64,000 bases of DNA from Artemisia argyi (taxonomy: Eukaryota > Streptophyta > Magnoliopsida > Asterales > Asteraceae). This document shows positions 23,484 through 33,756 of the stretch, piece by piece; position 1 is the stretch's first letter, and the number at the start of each line of letters is the position of its first letter. The notes under the pieces are model-generated. The model was not told the DNA's origin, did not search any database, and was given only the letters and a program-made list of their open reading frames with translations. The stretch is from NCBI GenBank assembly GCA_030686995.1, contig CM060709.1:128556373-128620372 (forward strand), written 5' to 3'. A program made the position numbers and the translations under genes.

Positions 23484-23570
23484 CTCTGTGCTTGGTATCA
23501 ATGTGATTAGACTTCAGTGGCTAATTTGCAAAGTTATTTTCAGGTTTCATATTAAATTGTCAACGCCTTC

Positions 23571-23612
23571 ACACACACACAAACAAGCAGAAACACACAC
23601 ACACACACACCC
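23571..23612. repeat. (AC)n run in the ORF leader
   Basis: Interrupted CA repeats lie 36-77 bp upstream of the ATG at 23648, probably in the untranslated leader. Confidence 0.85.
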
Positions 23613-23647
23613 GTAATCAAACAATTATCATTTCCATTTCCAGAAAA

Positions 23648-23989
23648 ATGTCTCGCTGTCTTGATTTGATGGTTGCTTGCAACTCGTTAGTCATATCGGA
23701 AATGATGCTAACCCATTACCGGCGAGAGGTTGAGGAGGACATTCATCATGCACAAGAGTTGATGTGTAGGTGCCAAAGGCTGTCTAATAGGTTGGGTGTT
23801 AGGGGGGACCTGATTGCGGAGCTCCAACTCATAAGGGGCTCGAGAACTGCAAGGGCCAATGTGAACAAGCTTAGGAGGATTCAGTCAGCTAATATGAGAA
23901 CTATGAGGGGGTTGATGAGGATGCTGAGGCAAACAAACGACAGCATTGTTTCCAAGATTGAGTTTGCTGTGAGGCAAACTTACATGTGA
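23648..23989 (+). CDS. MULE-borne 113-aa Arg-rich helical protein
   Basis: The frame opens at the first ATG after the left inverted repeat, preceded by AAAA, a favourable plant context. The protein begins MSRCLDLMVACN and is rich in Arg, Met and Leu. Most of it should be helical (for instance HYRREVEEDIHHAQELMCRC and ANVNKLRRIQSANMRTM). I see no transmembrane segment, zinc finger or known domain. The GT-rich sequence after the stop could be its 3' untranslated region. In position it resembles mudrB of MuDR, but no sequence similarity is claimed. Function is unknown, and it could bind nucleic acid through its Arg clusters. Confidence 0.55.
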   Translation: MSRCLDLMVACNSLVISEMMLTHYRREVEEDIHHAQELMCRCQRLSNRLGVRGDLIAELQLIRGSRTARANVNKLRRIQSANMRTMRGLMRMLRQTNDSIVSKIEFAVRQTYM

Positions 23990-24737
23990 AGGGGTTGGGT
24001 GCTGGGTGCTGGGATGGGTTGTTTTGTTGTGTATGATGAATGTAGGTAGTAGGTGGTAGGTGGTCGGGCATGTTTGGTTTCTTTTGTTCATTTTGGTGCC
24101 CTTGTCGTAAGGTTGTAGGTGTAGATAGGGGTTGTGGTTTCCCCTATGTTATGGTTGTAAATGAATGGGTATGAATGGAAGGGGTCGTTTGATCCCAATT
24201 TTCTTGGTTTATACTTTATACTCTTCGATTCGTATCACAAACAATGAATTGTAACTATAAGATACAAACATATAACACAAACACAAAAGTAACAAACACA
24301 AACAAAGAAACAAAGACAAACATATTATATAGCAGAAACGCAAAACATAGTATTGATAGTAGTCAATATTGACTGAAAATTTAACCCATTTGAAATATTG
24401 TTCAAGTTACATACTATTTTCGGCATGTACAAAAACAGATGAACCCATCACAATGCCGCCACATTCCCTTTGGTGTATTTTAAAGGGAGGTAAAATAGTT
24501 CAAGTTACATTAGTCAAATTACATTACTAAATACAACCAAATTAAAACTGATATTGTTCTCTACACATTACATAATCCCAAAAGATTAAACCCATATGTC
24601 AATCTTCAAAAGCTTCTACTGGATAAGAGTGCAACTATACCTGCACAATCAAAATATGCAATGAAATGAGGTTACTATAATAGGCAATGCAATGTATCCA
24701 CAAAAAATTTGCTAATCAATCCATTAGACTCACCTAG

Positions 24738-26525
24738 TCAAAATAAAACCACATTGTTTCCCATTGATCTTGGTGCCCTTAGAGCCAGCACGCAATTAGT
24801 TATTTTTACATCACTTCTTGGCCTCACAAGACCCGCACCCGTAGCTCCCACATTCACTGAACCACTTGCACCTGCTGTCTTCTTCATAGAACCACCATCT
24901 TTATCCGTAGACCTTTTCACACTCTTTTTTTGCTTGCTGAATTCAGGCTTTGAATCATCAACATCAGCCACAACTCTATAAGGTTTTGAAGTGGTAGTCC
25001 TAAAAGGAGTTGAAGTAATAGAGCACCGCAAGCTAGCATCTTCTGCTACCCACCCAACAACCTCCCCACCATCACCCTCTGTATCAATATTGTTTAAATA
25101 GTAGGGAGATAACACCTGTTTTGTGTGAGCAACAAACAAATCTACAAAACCGGCACAACAACCTAGCTCAATCATTGTATGCACATCATTGTCTGTGTGA
25201 ATCAGCTTCAAACCTTCTTCTAATGATTTACCAGGCACACAAAAGTACACATCCCATTTTTCTCCCCTAATGCGTGAAAACATATCATCCAGACCTAGGA
25301 AAAAGATATGTCTATCACAGACAAAGCCACACATTGTAGAAACATTCCCTTGTACATACCTTAATGGACCAAATTCAAAGACTCTATTATTGTGCATGCG
25401 GAACAGAACTTCACCCCCATAACCAAGTAAATCTGCCACAATTTTAAATTCAAACTGTCAAGACATACCAGCACCTACGAAACTAATGGTATACATGCTA
25501 AAGTCAATGCAGAAGTAGTCAATGAAACAATTATGCAGGCTCGAGTGAAGCAGAGCAATGCAGTGTTGTATATCTCACCACATAGTTGTAGTTTAGGTAA
25601 TAAGTTAATGTGGTGATATAGAAACCAATCTATTTTGTTCCTGATACACTCAAGATACACAATGTGAAGACTTACTTACAACCAATGTGAAGACTTACTT
25701 ATAACCAATGTGAAGACGCAGTACTTTCGTAATGCAAAACACTCTCTATAGCAGTATTTAGTAATGCCAAACACTCTCACTTATGATATTCTAACACCCT
25801 ACTTAATGCAAATACTCTGTTTATCCTAAACCTAGGAAAGGGGATGCATATAAAAGTCTATCAAACATAGCATAGCATCCTACGTAAACAATTTAAAAAT
25901 GGGACATAAATGAAGTATACCACATTAACATACCAAGATCCGTATGCTCTTCCTTCACCTTCTTCTTCTTGCCAGTCCCAACAGGCCTTCCCCTCTTTCT
26001 TTTTCCTGTAACTGTACTCGGATTAGGACTCCTCTCATTCTTTTTCTTGCCACTCCCAACAGGCCTTCCCCTCTTTCTTTTTTCTGTGACTGTAGTCAGA
26101 ATAAGACTCCCCTCAGTCTTCTTCTTGCCACTCCCAACCGGCCTTCCCCTCTTCCTTTTTTCTGCGACTGTAGTCGGAATAGGACTCCCCTCCGTCTTCT
26201 TCTTGCCACCCCCAACCGGCCTTCCCCTCTTCCTTTTTTTCTCTGCAACTACCTCATTGGAGCAACCGCTAGCACCCACATTTGGTTTGTTGAAGGTTCT
26301 ATTCCACATCCATTGAAGAATTTCTTCAATCATCTCTTTCCCTATGTTTGCATACGAACCATACTTGGCAATAACTTTTTCACCAAATTCATCCAAAACA
26401 ACCTCAAAGACTTCATCATTTAATAAAACCTTGCCCCACAACATTTCGGATGATTCCTTCCCCCCCCCCCCCCCCCCCCCCATCAACAAGCACTTTCCCT
26501 TTTCATTCTTATCATTATTCGCCAT
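24738..26525 (-). CDS. MULE-borne AT-hook / PB1-like protein, two exons
   Basis: Exon 1 (26525 to about 25934) starts MANNDKNEKGKC. It has a Gly run from the poly-C tract at about 26460-26481, a mid-section with WMWNRTFNKPNVG, then four AT-hook units (KRKRGRPVG) spaced by about 20-28 residues. Exon 2 (about 25432 to 24738) encodes a PB1-like fold of the type found at the N-terminus of plant MULE transposases: VLFRMHNNRVFEF, YVQGNVSTM, WDVYFCVPGKSLEEGLKLI, VDLFVAHT. A Lys/Ser-rich tail follows. The proposed intron (25433-25933) has GTATGT and GCAG ends and keeps the frame. The exon-2 frame has no ATG, which supports splicing. No catalytic domain is present. DNA-binding accessory function is inferred. 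Confidence 0.55.
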
Positions 26526-26680
26526 AGCTGGGTTTAGTTGTTCCGATTTGATTTTTTTGTATGTTAGGGTTTGACGGTTGATTATCTACACAATCGTTGG
26601 TTGGTTTTAGGGATTTATTGCACCCTGAAAAAGCACAGCTTTAAATGTACATAGTTTATGTTGTTTGCAAAAATAGTCCC

Positions 26681-26888
26681 CCGAAAGTTGGCGGGATATA
26701 AAAAAGACAGTGAAATGACGATACTACCCTCAAATACGTGGCACTTAACGGGAAAATTAACGGAAAAGGGCTCTCAGTGGCGATTTTGCGAAAATGTGGA
26801 ACGTGGGTGGCTTTTTTGCGCTACTTTTTGTCTCGGTCCCGTTTTTGCAAATTCGTGGAACGTTAAGGACCATTTTTGCAATTTACCC
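26681..26888 (-). repeat. Right terminal inverted repeat of the MULE
   Basis: Reverse complement of the left repeat, ending ...GCAATTTACCC just before the duplicated TTTATTGGG. Confidence 0.9.
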
Positions 26889-27046
26889 TTTATTGGGATA
26901 GAGGGAGTAATATTTTTGATCTCCATACTTTTCTCATCAATTGGATTGGATAATATTTTTTGCTTGTGGACTCTTTTATTGGGACAGAAGGAGTAATATT
27001 TTGATCTCTATACTTTTCAAGTCAGTTGGATTGGATAACCAAGGAA

Positions 27047-27387
27047 TCTTTTATATAATAAAATAAAACTTCAAGTGGGAACTTTTCAATTTCAAAAAAA
27101 CTAAACCATACTTTATTTAGTAATAATATTATTTAAAAAAAATATTTTCTTATTATGTAATATTTTATATTTATCCATAACACAAGTAGAATAAGATAAA
27201 TACAAAAAATATAGATAAGATGTAATATGATTAAATTTTTTAAATAATTATTTTTAATAATAAAACACTATAATTAAAAATCATAAATTAAACAAAACAA
27301 AGATTAAATTATTTGTTTTTTAATAAATAAAAATATATGATTAAATTTTTTTTTTAAAAACCCGCGCGTGCGCGGGTATTATAACTA
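27047..27387 (+). mobile_element. Short non-autonomous Helitron with verified empty site
   Basis: The insertion starts TCTTTTATATAATAAAAT, typical of plant Helitron 5' ends, and ends ATAACTA. A terminal hairpin CCCGCGC-GT-GCGCGGG (27361-27376) sits 11 bp before the end. It is inserted between A and T without target duplication. Copy 1 of the local duplication at about 20634-20642 has the joined site AGGAATTAGAAC. The final bases do not match CTRR exactly. The 341-bp body is very AT-rich and non-coding. Confidence 0.8.
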
Positions 27388-27837
27388 TTAGAACGGTAGG
27401 GATTAACTATAAAACTAATCGAACGGAAGTAAATTGTTTTTATAAAAGTGACCGTCGGCAATAGAATATTAATATTTATAATTATAATTATAATGTTTGT
27501 AGCATTTAATCACTTTTTAAACAGTTTTAATTCAAATTGGTTATAGATAGATAGATACAAAAGAAACAAAAAAATAAAATAAAATAAAATAAAACACACA
27601 AATAATTTCAAACATTTTTGAACAAATATGCAATTAAAACAAAAAAGTCCGATCTGTCACCATAGTTTAAACAAAATCACCATAGTTTAAAACCCGAATA
27701 GAAATATTGGCTTTTTTATGGTAAGAATGCATGGAGGATAACTAACAAAAGACATAGAAGACAACAAATTCAGAAAAAAAAAAACATGTTTATATTTTAT
27801 TAATTTCTTCAATTCTGATACAAGATTCCCAAACAAA

Positions 27838-29460
27838 TCAGCTCTTGTATTCATGATCATAAACTTTAGCCATGAGTTGGAGTGCATTCTTCTTATGTGT
27901 TACAGTACCAGGAGATTTTAAAGTATCAATTTCGTGTGCTCCCGCAGGTGATTCCCAATCAAACGAGTAAATAAGATTCGAAAGAGTCATTTCCATTGTT
28001 ACAGCCGCCATTGATATCCCGGGACAAATTCTACGTCCAGACCCAAATGGGATCAACTCAAAATCTGTCCCTTTATAATTAATACTACTGCACATGAACC
28101 TTTCTGGCTCGAACTCTTCAGGTCTTTCCCAGCAGTTTGGGTCTCGTCCTACTGCCCATGCGTTCACGTAGACCAAAGTCTTCTTGGGTATCTCATATCC
28201 GTTTATAACACATCGATCTATTGCTTCTCGTGGGACTAATAGTGGCGTAACTGGATACAATCTAAGTGTCTCTTTTATTACTGCTTTTAGATATTTGAGC
28301 TTATCAAGATCATCTTCATGCACTTTTCTTTTGTTCCCGATCACATTTCTCACTTCTTGTTGAAGTTTCTTTAGAGACTCCGGGTTCTTTACAAGCAACA
28401 CCATCGCCCACACCACAGTTGCAGCACTTGTGTCTGTTCCCCCTAATAGAATATTCTGGGTAGCTCAAGATAGTTAAGGTATATAATAAAAAACTGTATT
28501 CGGAATTATGGATTAGTGAAATGTAAGTCACTCACCATGAGCACAGCTTTAATGTGATCAAAAGTGAGATTGACTGAGGAATCTGGATCGTGCTTGAGTT
28601 TTAGCAAAATATCAACCATGTCTTCTTGCATTATGTTCGGTCTGTCAGGATTTAAATGTTAATCGATGAGTTGTTGATAGAACTTATCCATGTCTTTGAC
28701 ATTCTTTTCAAGCCTAGCAATGCTTCCATTGAGTTTATCAAGCCACCCCATGAATGGAAACTTGTCTTTGAAATAAAAGTGGACAAGCAAAGCCTGACAC
28801 TCTAACAGATTCTTTTGAAGTCGTATGACTTCTTGCTGTTCGTCAGCGTATGCAGCCGATCTCTTCCCAAAAGCCACTCTAGAGATGATTGATATTACTT
28901 GTGAGAATCATCACAGTTTCACTCAAGTTTACTAATTGTTTAGTTAAAATTTGAGTCTTTATGGTATCTATCATGTTAAAAACTTCTTCTTCACGAACCC
29001 AACGGAATGAGGTAACATGTTTCACTGAGAAGAGATTAAGCATGCAAATCTTTCTCATTTTTCTCCAATACTCACTGTAGGGTGAAAAAGCTATATCTTT
29101 GTTATCGTATGAAATCGTCCGCAGGCCTGTTAACACAGGTCTTGTGCAGAAGTTCAAATCATTTGTTTTCATTACTTCTTTGGCCATATCTGAAGAAGAA
29201 ACTATGAGGGTCTGAACCATACCAAGGCGAATGGACATTAAAGGGCCATAATGTTTTGAAAGACGCCATAAGTGGTCAGAGAGGTCAGACATATCTAGCT
29301 GATGCAGGTTTCCTATTATAGGAAGTCCAGGAGGTCCGGGTGGTAGTGGAAGGAGTGTTTTTGACATAAAGTTTCTAAGTATCGAGATAAGGTAAAGGAA
29401 GAAGAGAATGAAAGCCGATAGTGTGACCATAAATGGAGCCATTGTTAGAAATGAGCCCAT
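27838..29460 (-). pseudogene. Cytochrome P450, CYP71 clan (CYP71/CYP83-like), disabled
   Basis: Exon 1 runs from 29460 to 28536 and exon 2 from 28455 to 27838, with an 80-bp GT-AG intron at the position usual for A-type P450s. The N-terminal membrane anchor is followed by the LPPGPPGLPIIGN hinge, the C-helix YWRKMRK, the I-helix GGTDTSAAT, the K-helix KETLR, PERF and the haem loop FGSGRRICPG. Two lesions disable it: an apparent 4-bp insertion (AATC repeat) near 28887-28894 that shifts the frame, and a stop (TAA) at 28659-28661 where Glu is expected. Without these it would be near the normal length of about 500 residues. Membrane-bound haem monooxygenases of this clan act on specialised metabolites; the substrate is unknown. 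Intact splice sites and haem loop suggest recent decay, or sequencing error. Confidence 0.85.
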
Positions 29461-29477
29461 GCTATCTTGGTGTACGT

Positions 29478-29490
29478 GTTATATATAGTA
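29478..29490 (-). promoter_or_regulatory. TATA box of the P450 locus
   Basis: The minus strand reads ACTATATATAAC about 20 bp before the ATG at 29460. If it is the true TATA box the leader is very short. Confidence 0.45.
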
Positions 29491-29698
29491 ATAGATAAAA
29501 TGAGACTACAAACCACAAAATCTTTCATGTGTGGCCTTCTAATTTATTGTATACAATAAGTATATTGTACACCACAATTGACTGACAAAAATATGTATCC
29601 TAGATAACTTGATTTCAAGTTTGTACCAAGCATTATAACGGTTGAAGATAATGAGATTATATGTGGTCCATCTTCGGTTTATTATCATGCCCATGCAT

Positions 29699-30331
29699 CA
29701 AGGTTGCAAAAGGCACTAGGCGCTAGTCGGGCGGTCGACCACCGCCTAGCGCCTAGGCGGATTTTACTTTTCTACATAAAAAAATTTAAATTGTGTATAT
29801 TTGATATAAAATCTGCATAGTTTGTATATTTTTAATAATTTTATTAATACTCTATTATTTTTAATTATATATCTTTTGTATATATTGCAAAATTTATAAG
29901 AAAAAAATATATCATTAGGGCCAATATATATTTTTAATGGGCCAACATACCTTCAAATCTTTGATTATGTGTGTTTAATTGTGATTGTGTTTTTGTTTTT
30001 ATCATCATGAATCATTCCAATTGTAGATCCAGAGGTGTATTTTGTCAGAGTGTGTGAAAAGAGGGGTTAATTGGGGTAAAAAAAAAAGAAAAAAGAAAAG
30101 GAAAAAAAATCCTAATTTGAAGTTTTTAAAAGTGTTGACCGGGTGGTATAGGTGTTGACCGATTTGACCCGCCTAGCCCGATTTGACCGCCTAGCCCTAT
30201 TTGACCCTCCTAGGCGGGATGTTGACCGCCTTTTGACCAAAACGCCTAACTCGACCGCCTAGCTTCAAATCGCCACATTAAGTGACCGCCTAGCGCCTAG
30301 GCGGCTGCCTAGACTGCTTTTTACAACACCG
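29699..30331. mobile_element. MITE with GC-rich subterminal repeats (Mutator-type?)
   Basis: The ends are CAAGGTTGCAAAAGGC and, reversed, CGGTGTTGTAAAAAGC. CCATGCAT flanks both sides (29691-29698 and 30332-30339), an 8-bp and possibly 9-bp duplication. Both subterminal zones repeat CGCCTAGCGCCTAGGCGG and GACCGCCTAG many times, around an AT-rich core. No coding capacity. Confidence 0.75.
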
Positions 30332-30619
30332 CCATGCATTATCATTTTCCATGGACCTTAGTTTTTCCTTAATGCTCACACTAAATTAAGTTTTATGTTT
30401 AGAGCCAGTGAACATTTGGAAATGCCAATTTATGGCTTACCGCTTATGTAATAAGTTATAAATATCATAGTTTCGCTATGGGCACTCAGATAAAAGGTAT
30501 ATAGTCTAGCTCAAAACCATTCCATGTGAATGCAGATTTTCAAAGAGCAGAGAAACTACAGCATTCACAACCGCCAAGTTGATCAATTTAAATTCAACTT
30601 AGCACAGCAACATTTAAAA

Positions 30620-30637
30620 AAAAAAAAAAAAAAAAAA
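30620..30637. repeat. Poly-A run
   Basis: Single-base A tract. A longer one lies at about 32342-32370. Neither is tied to an identifiable retroposed copy. Confidence 0.8.
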
Positions 30638-30825
30638 GGGCTTAAAGTCAAACAAGGTACAATTAAATCCTACATATATGCATATATTTGTATGTCGGTC
30701 TCTTTCTAACTGGAAGAATTGTTCTATGGATGAAACTGATATTGTATGTTCAGTAAAGTCAAATTTCTGCCGTTACAAACAATAGCGATTGCTGACGAAT
30801 GTTTCAGAATTTTCATAGGTTGAAG

Positions 30826-31094
30826 TAGGGCTCAGCAAACCAACCGAACGGGCCGACCGAACCGAAGGACCAGCGGTCCGATCTCGATCTAGGTTTTTAG
30901 GCGAATTCAGTCTCGGTCCGGTCTAGCTACAAACCGACCAATAATGCCTTCTCTGAACGGACCGACCGAGACCGGACCGACCCGGACCGAACACATTCGG
31001 TCCGGTCCTCGGTCCGTGGTTTTGGTCTTGGTCGGTCTCGGTCCGGTCCGGTCTTGATTGGTCCGGTCCGGTTTTCGGACCGTGATCACCCCTA
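30826..31094. mobile_element. hAT-type MITE, TSD GGTTGAAG
   Basis: The ends TAGGGCTCAGCA and, reversed, TAGGGGTGATCA resemble plant hAT termini. The 8-bp GGTTGAAG flanks both sides exactly (30818-30825 and 31095-31102). The 269-bp body is packed with GGTCCGGTC and its complement GACCGGACC. A 60-codon minus-strand frame over it is an artefact of the repeats. Confidence 0.85.
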
Positions 31095-31102
31095 GGTTGA
31101 AG

Positions 31103-32764
31103 TTATCATTGTTTTTTGTATCTAGAAATTATTTCAAAATGTTCTTATTTTTCTAAGGAACAAGTAATTAGTGGATAAGCAACAGCTTGTATACTGTATT
31201 TGTTACTTGTATAACAATAAACCAATGGAAAAAATATAAGATTGGTTTTATCACCAAAACTTACATGGTCAACAACTGTGTGATTTGAACTTTGAAATTG
31301 TGGTCAACATTCAACAACACAACTTGTGTCATCCCCACAATTGCTATGCACAAGCAAACCTTAATCATATGCAGTTTTGTTTAGCAGGTGAAGTATTTAA
31401 AAGATTTTACTTTTAATTTTGTAATGTTCTGCTTATATAACGAATGGTTGCACAGCGTAGGATAGCTAACTAAATAAATGTCATGGCAGTTTCTCGCATG
31501 TTCCTGTTAAATCCTGTACCTAATCTAGCGGCAAAACAATTGCCAGTGGTTCAGGAAGGGAACTTGATTTAAAGGGAATGGTCATGTATGTTCTGCTATA
31601 TGTTTTTAGGTATACAAATCAGCAATCTCAATATGGTGATCATCTACAGGATGGTGAGGTGCTTTATTGTGAATCCTTAACGGTGATATACTTGATAAGG
31701 AATCACATAACAGCAATACACAAAATAAAAAACGTTTGCAATACACATTAGTCAATTCCTAACAGGCATTGAACTTGATTCTTGTGTACTCTTGGTATGA
31801 CATTGTTTTTGGGTTGAAACGGATAACACAGGCTTGACAAGTCATTTTTGCCTAATTGCAATGTTTCATAAAATGGTTTTTCTAAGAAACCAGCTTTTCG
31901 AAAAAAACTGGCCAAGTTCCAAGTTCAACCAGTTTTTTTCTTAAAACCAGCTTCCTGTGACAAAGTCGGTTCTCAGTTCAACTGGCCGAGGTTTTAAAAC
32001 ATAGCCAAAAAGCGTAACATTATTCTAAATTTTGTGCCTTTCGTCTTGATTCAACAATTGTAATGGTTTTAAACAACTTGATTCATATGTACTCTTTTCC
32101 TAACCGTCATTGAAAATACTAAAAGACTTGTGAACTCGCTTCAGAAAATACTCAGTCAGTTACGCTATTCAAAACTGCCCATTTGTCAATTCCTAACAGT
32201 CATTGAACTTGATTCAGATGTACTCAGTTCTCATGAAATTATTGATAGCAGGTTGGGTAACACGATATAAGGTTCTGGGTCAAAACCGGTAAAATTTAAG
32301 AACATCGAGTCACAGTGCTTGACATATCATTTTGGATTAAGACAAAAAAAAAAAAAAAAAAAAAAAAAAAGCATTCCCAATTTTTGTGCCTTTCGTCATG
32401 GTTGCTAACAATTTGAAATTTTTTTGCACATTCCAATACGTTTAATTCTACTGGTTTTCAATACATTTTGACCAGATCTTCATTAACAAACAAAATAACC
32501 CATAATCAAAAAGCTAACATTGCATAATTAATAGATTCAATTACACAAACCCATAACCCAACTCTAACTAAAAGTGAACATTGTCATACCCAAAAGTGAA
32601 CAACAAGCTGATAACAAAAAGAAAACTGAGAAAAAGGCATCATAGTCAAGTTTCAACAAGCCAAGAGTCAAGATTGCTGTAAAAATAAATAATACCAAGC
32701 GTATATGATGAGAGATCATGTAAATTCCTGGTATTCACCATTGAATTTACAGGTGGTAATAGAC
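31103..32764. other. Intergenic with a diverged local duplication
   Basis: No gene. The phrase GTCAATTCCTAACAG, followed by CATTGAACTTGATTC, occurs at about 31752 and 32186. TTTTGTGCCTTTCGTC occurs at about 32032 and 32379. This suggests an old duplication with a spacing of about 350-435 bp. A fold-back remnant with CCAGTTTTTTTC words lies at about 31880-31990. Confidence 0.45.
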
Positions 32765-33177
32765 TAATAGTCACATGGAACGGGGATCGTTCCGGTACGT
32801 GATCCAGGATCGGGATCGCGGTTCGCTAGGTGCCTAAAATTCGGTTCGATGTGGGGTAGGTTCATTCGGGATCGCTCGGGTACGATGTACCTAATAATTA
32901 ATTTATTCCTAAGGAATATAAAAAAAATCCTAACATCCAAAATTAAAAAATATAGTTTGATACTTATGATATTTTCATAAATCATAGCCATTAGTCATTT
33001 ACATACTAAAGTTTCTGAATTAAATTTTTTTTTTTTTTTTTTTAAATAACAATTTCATGATCAAGAAGGTTTGCGATTCGGATCGTTGATTTCCCCGTTC
33101 CCGACCGAATCGTACCCAAATTGGGAACGCGTGAACTAGATCGTAATTCGTGGTCTTTCTAGCGAATTATGTTACTA
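32765..33177. mobile_element. Possible MITE with GATCG-rich subterminal repeats
   Basis: The left end ATAGTCACATGGAACG and the reversed right end ATAGTAACATAATTCG could pair. Both flanks carry repeated GGATCG, GGTTCG and CCGAATCG words around an AT-rich core with a poly-T run. No target duplication was found, so the boundary is tentative. Confidence 0.4.
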
Positions 33178-33756
33178 TGGGCGGTACTATTCCAACTTAA
33201 GCCACTATATATCTACAATTCCTTTTACTTTGGTATACACACCAACTTAGCCAAATAATACCATCCAAATAAACTGTTATAACATGTTTAATCATCCTCA
33301 GTCACGTGTTTAGATTACATCAAGGTAACAATTTAGCATATAAATACTTACTTAGCCATTTTAGACTAATGAGCACTATTATATCAAGCTAGAGGATAAA
33401 TATTCAGCCCAGAAGTACTTACTTAGCCATTTAACTTTATGTTTGACTTCTCTAAGGTGAATTGATCATTGAGGAGTGCATTCCTCATGACTGTAGTGGG
33501 TTATTTGAGACAACAGTAGCAATCAGAGTAGCAAAGGTAAGGCAACTGTGATTCATACAAACACCATATATTGAATCAGTAACCACATGCATTGGTAAAA
33601 CTTACATTAGCTTCGGTAGAATTTCATAAATCCTAGTTCCAACAAAGATCATTGATGTAATTGTAAGCTTCCAAAACTTGTCATTCCTAGCTCCACATCT
33701 TGCACCATAAGCCATCATTTTCTCCCACAATAATCGCTGGAAATAATACGACAACC

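Larger units (their letters stand above)
23275..26888. mobile_element. Mutator-like element with convergent genes, TSD TTTATTGGG
   Basis: The 3614-bp element has long terminal inverted repeats, 23275-23483 and 26681-26888, with only about three mismatches in the outer ~190 bp by eye. Perfect 9-bp target duplications TTTATTGGG flank it (23266-23274 and 26889-26897). Inside, a plus-strand ORF starts 165 bp from the left repeat, and a minus-strand two-exon gene starts 156 bp from the right repeat. The genes are convergent, the arrangement of maize MuDR (mudrA and mudrB). No DDE transposase domain is present, so I infer it is mobilised in trans. The near-identical repeats and perfect duplication indicate a young insertion. 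Confidence 0.9.
22974..26907. mobile_element. Stowaway-like MITE interrupted by the MULE
   Basis: The left terminus CTCCTTCCGTCTCAAAAAAA (22974) pairs with the right terminus ending ATTGGGATAGAGGGAG (26907), and TA flanks each side (22972-22973 and 26908-26909). The MULE at 23275-26888 sits near the right end and duplicated TTTATTGGG. Without the MULE the MITE would be about 310 bp, including the (TA)n run at 23187-23259. Confidence 0.75.
22336..27450. repeat. Copy 2 of the local duplication, split by nested insertions
   Basis: Homology to 20290-20660 continues across the Mutator-type MITE (22488-22836), the Stowaway-like MITE with the MULE inside it (22974-26907) and the Helitron (27047-27387). 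Words such as GACTTCTATATAGACAAG and CTCCATACTTTTCTC mark the match. Confidence 0.75.

Noticed and set aside
24738..25439. PB1-like frame as an independent gene starting at 25439
   Set aside because: There is no ATG there (GTG only), and an acceptor-like GCAG at 25433-25436 fits splicing from the AT-hook exon.
25944..26423. Plus-strand frames of 115-159 codons rich in Leu, Pro and Phe
   Set aside because: They are antisense shadows of the repeated AT-hook coding sequence on the minus strand.
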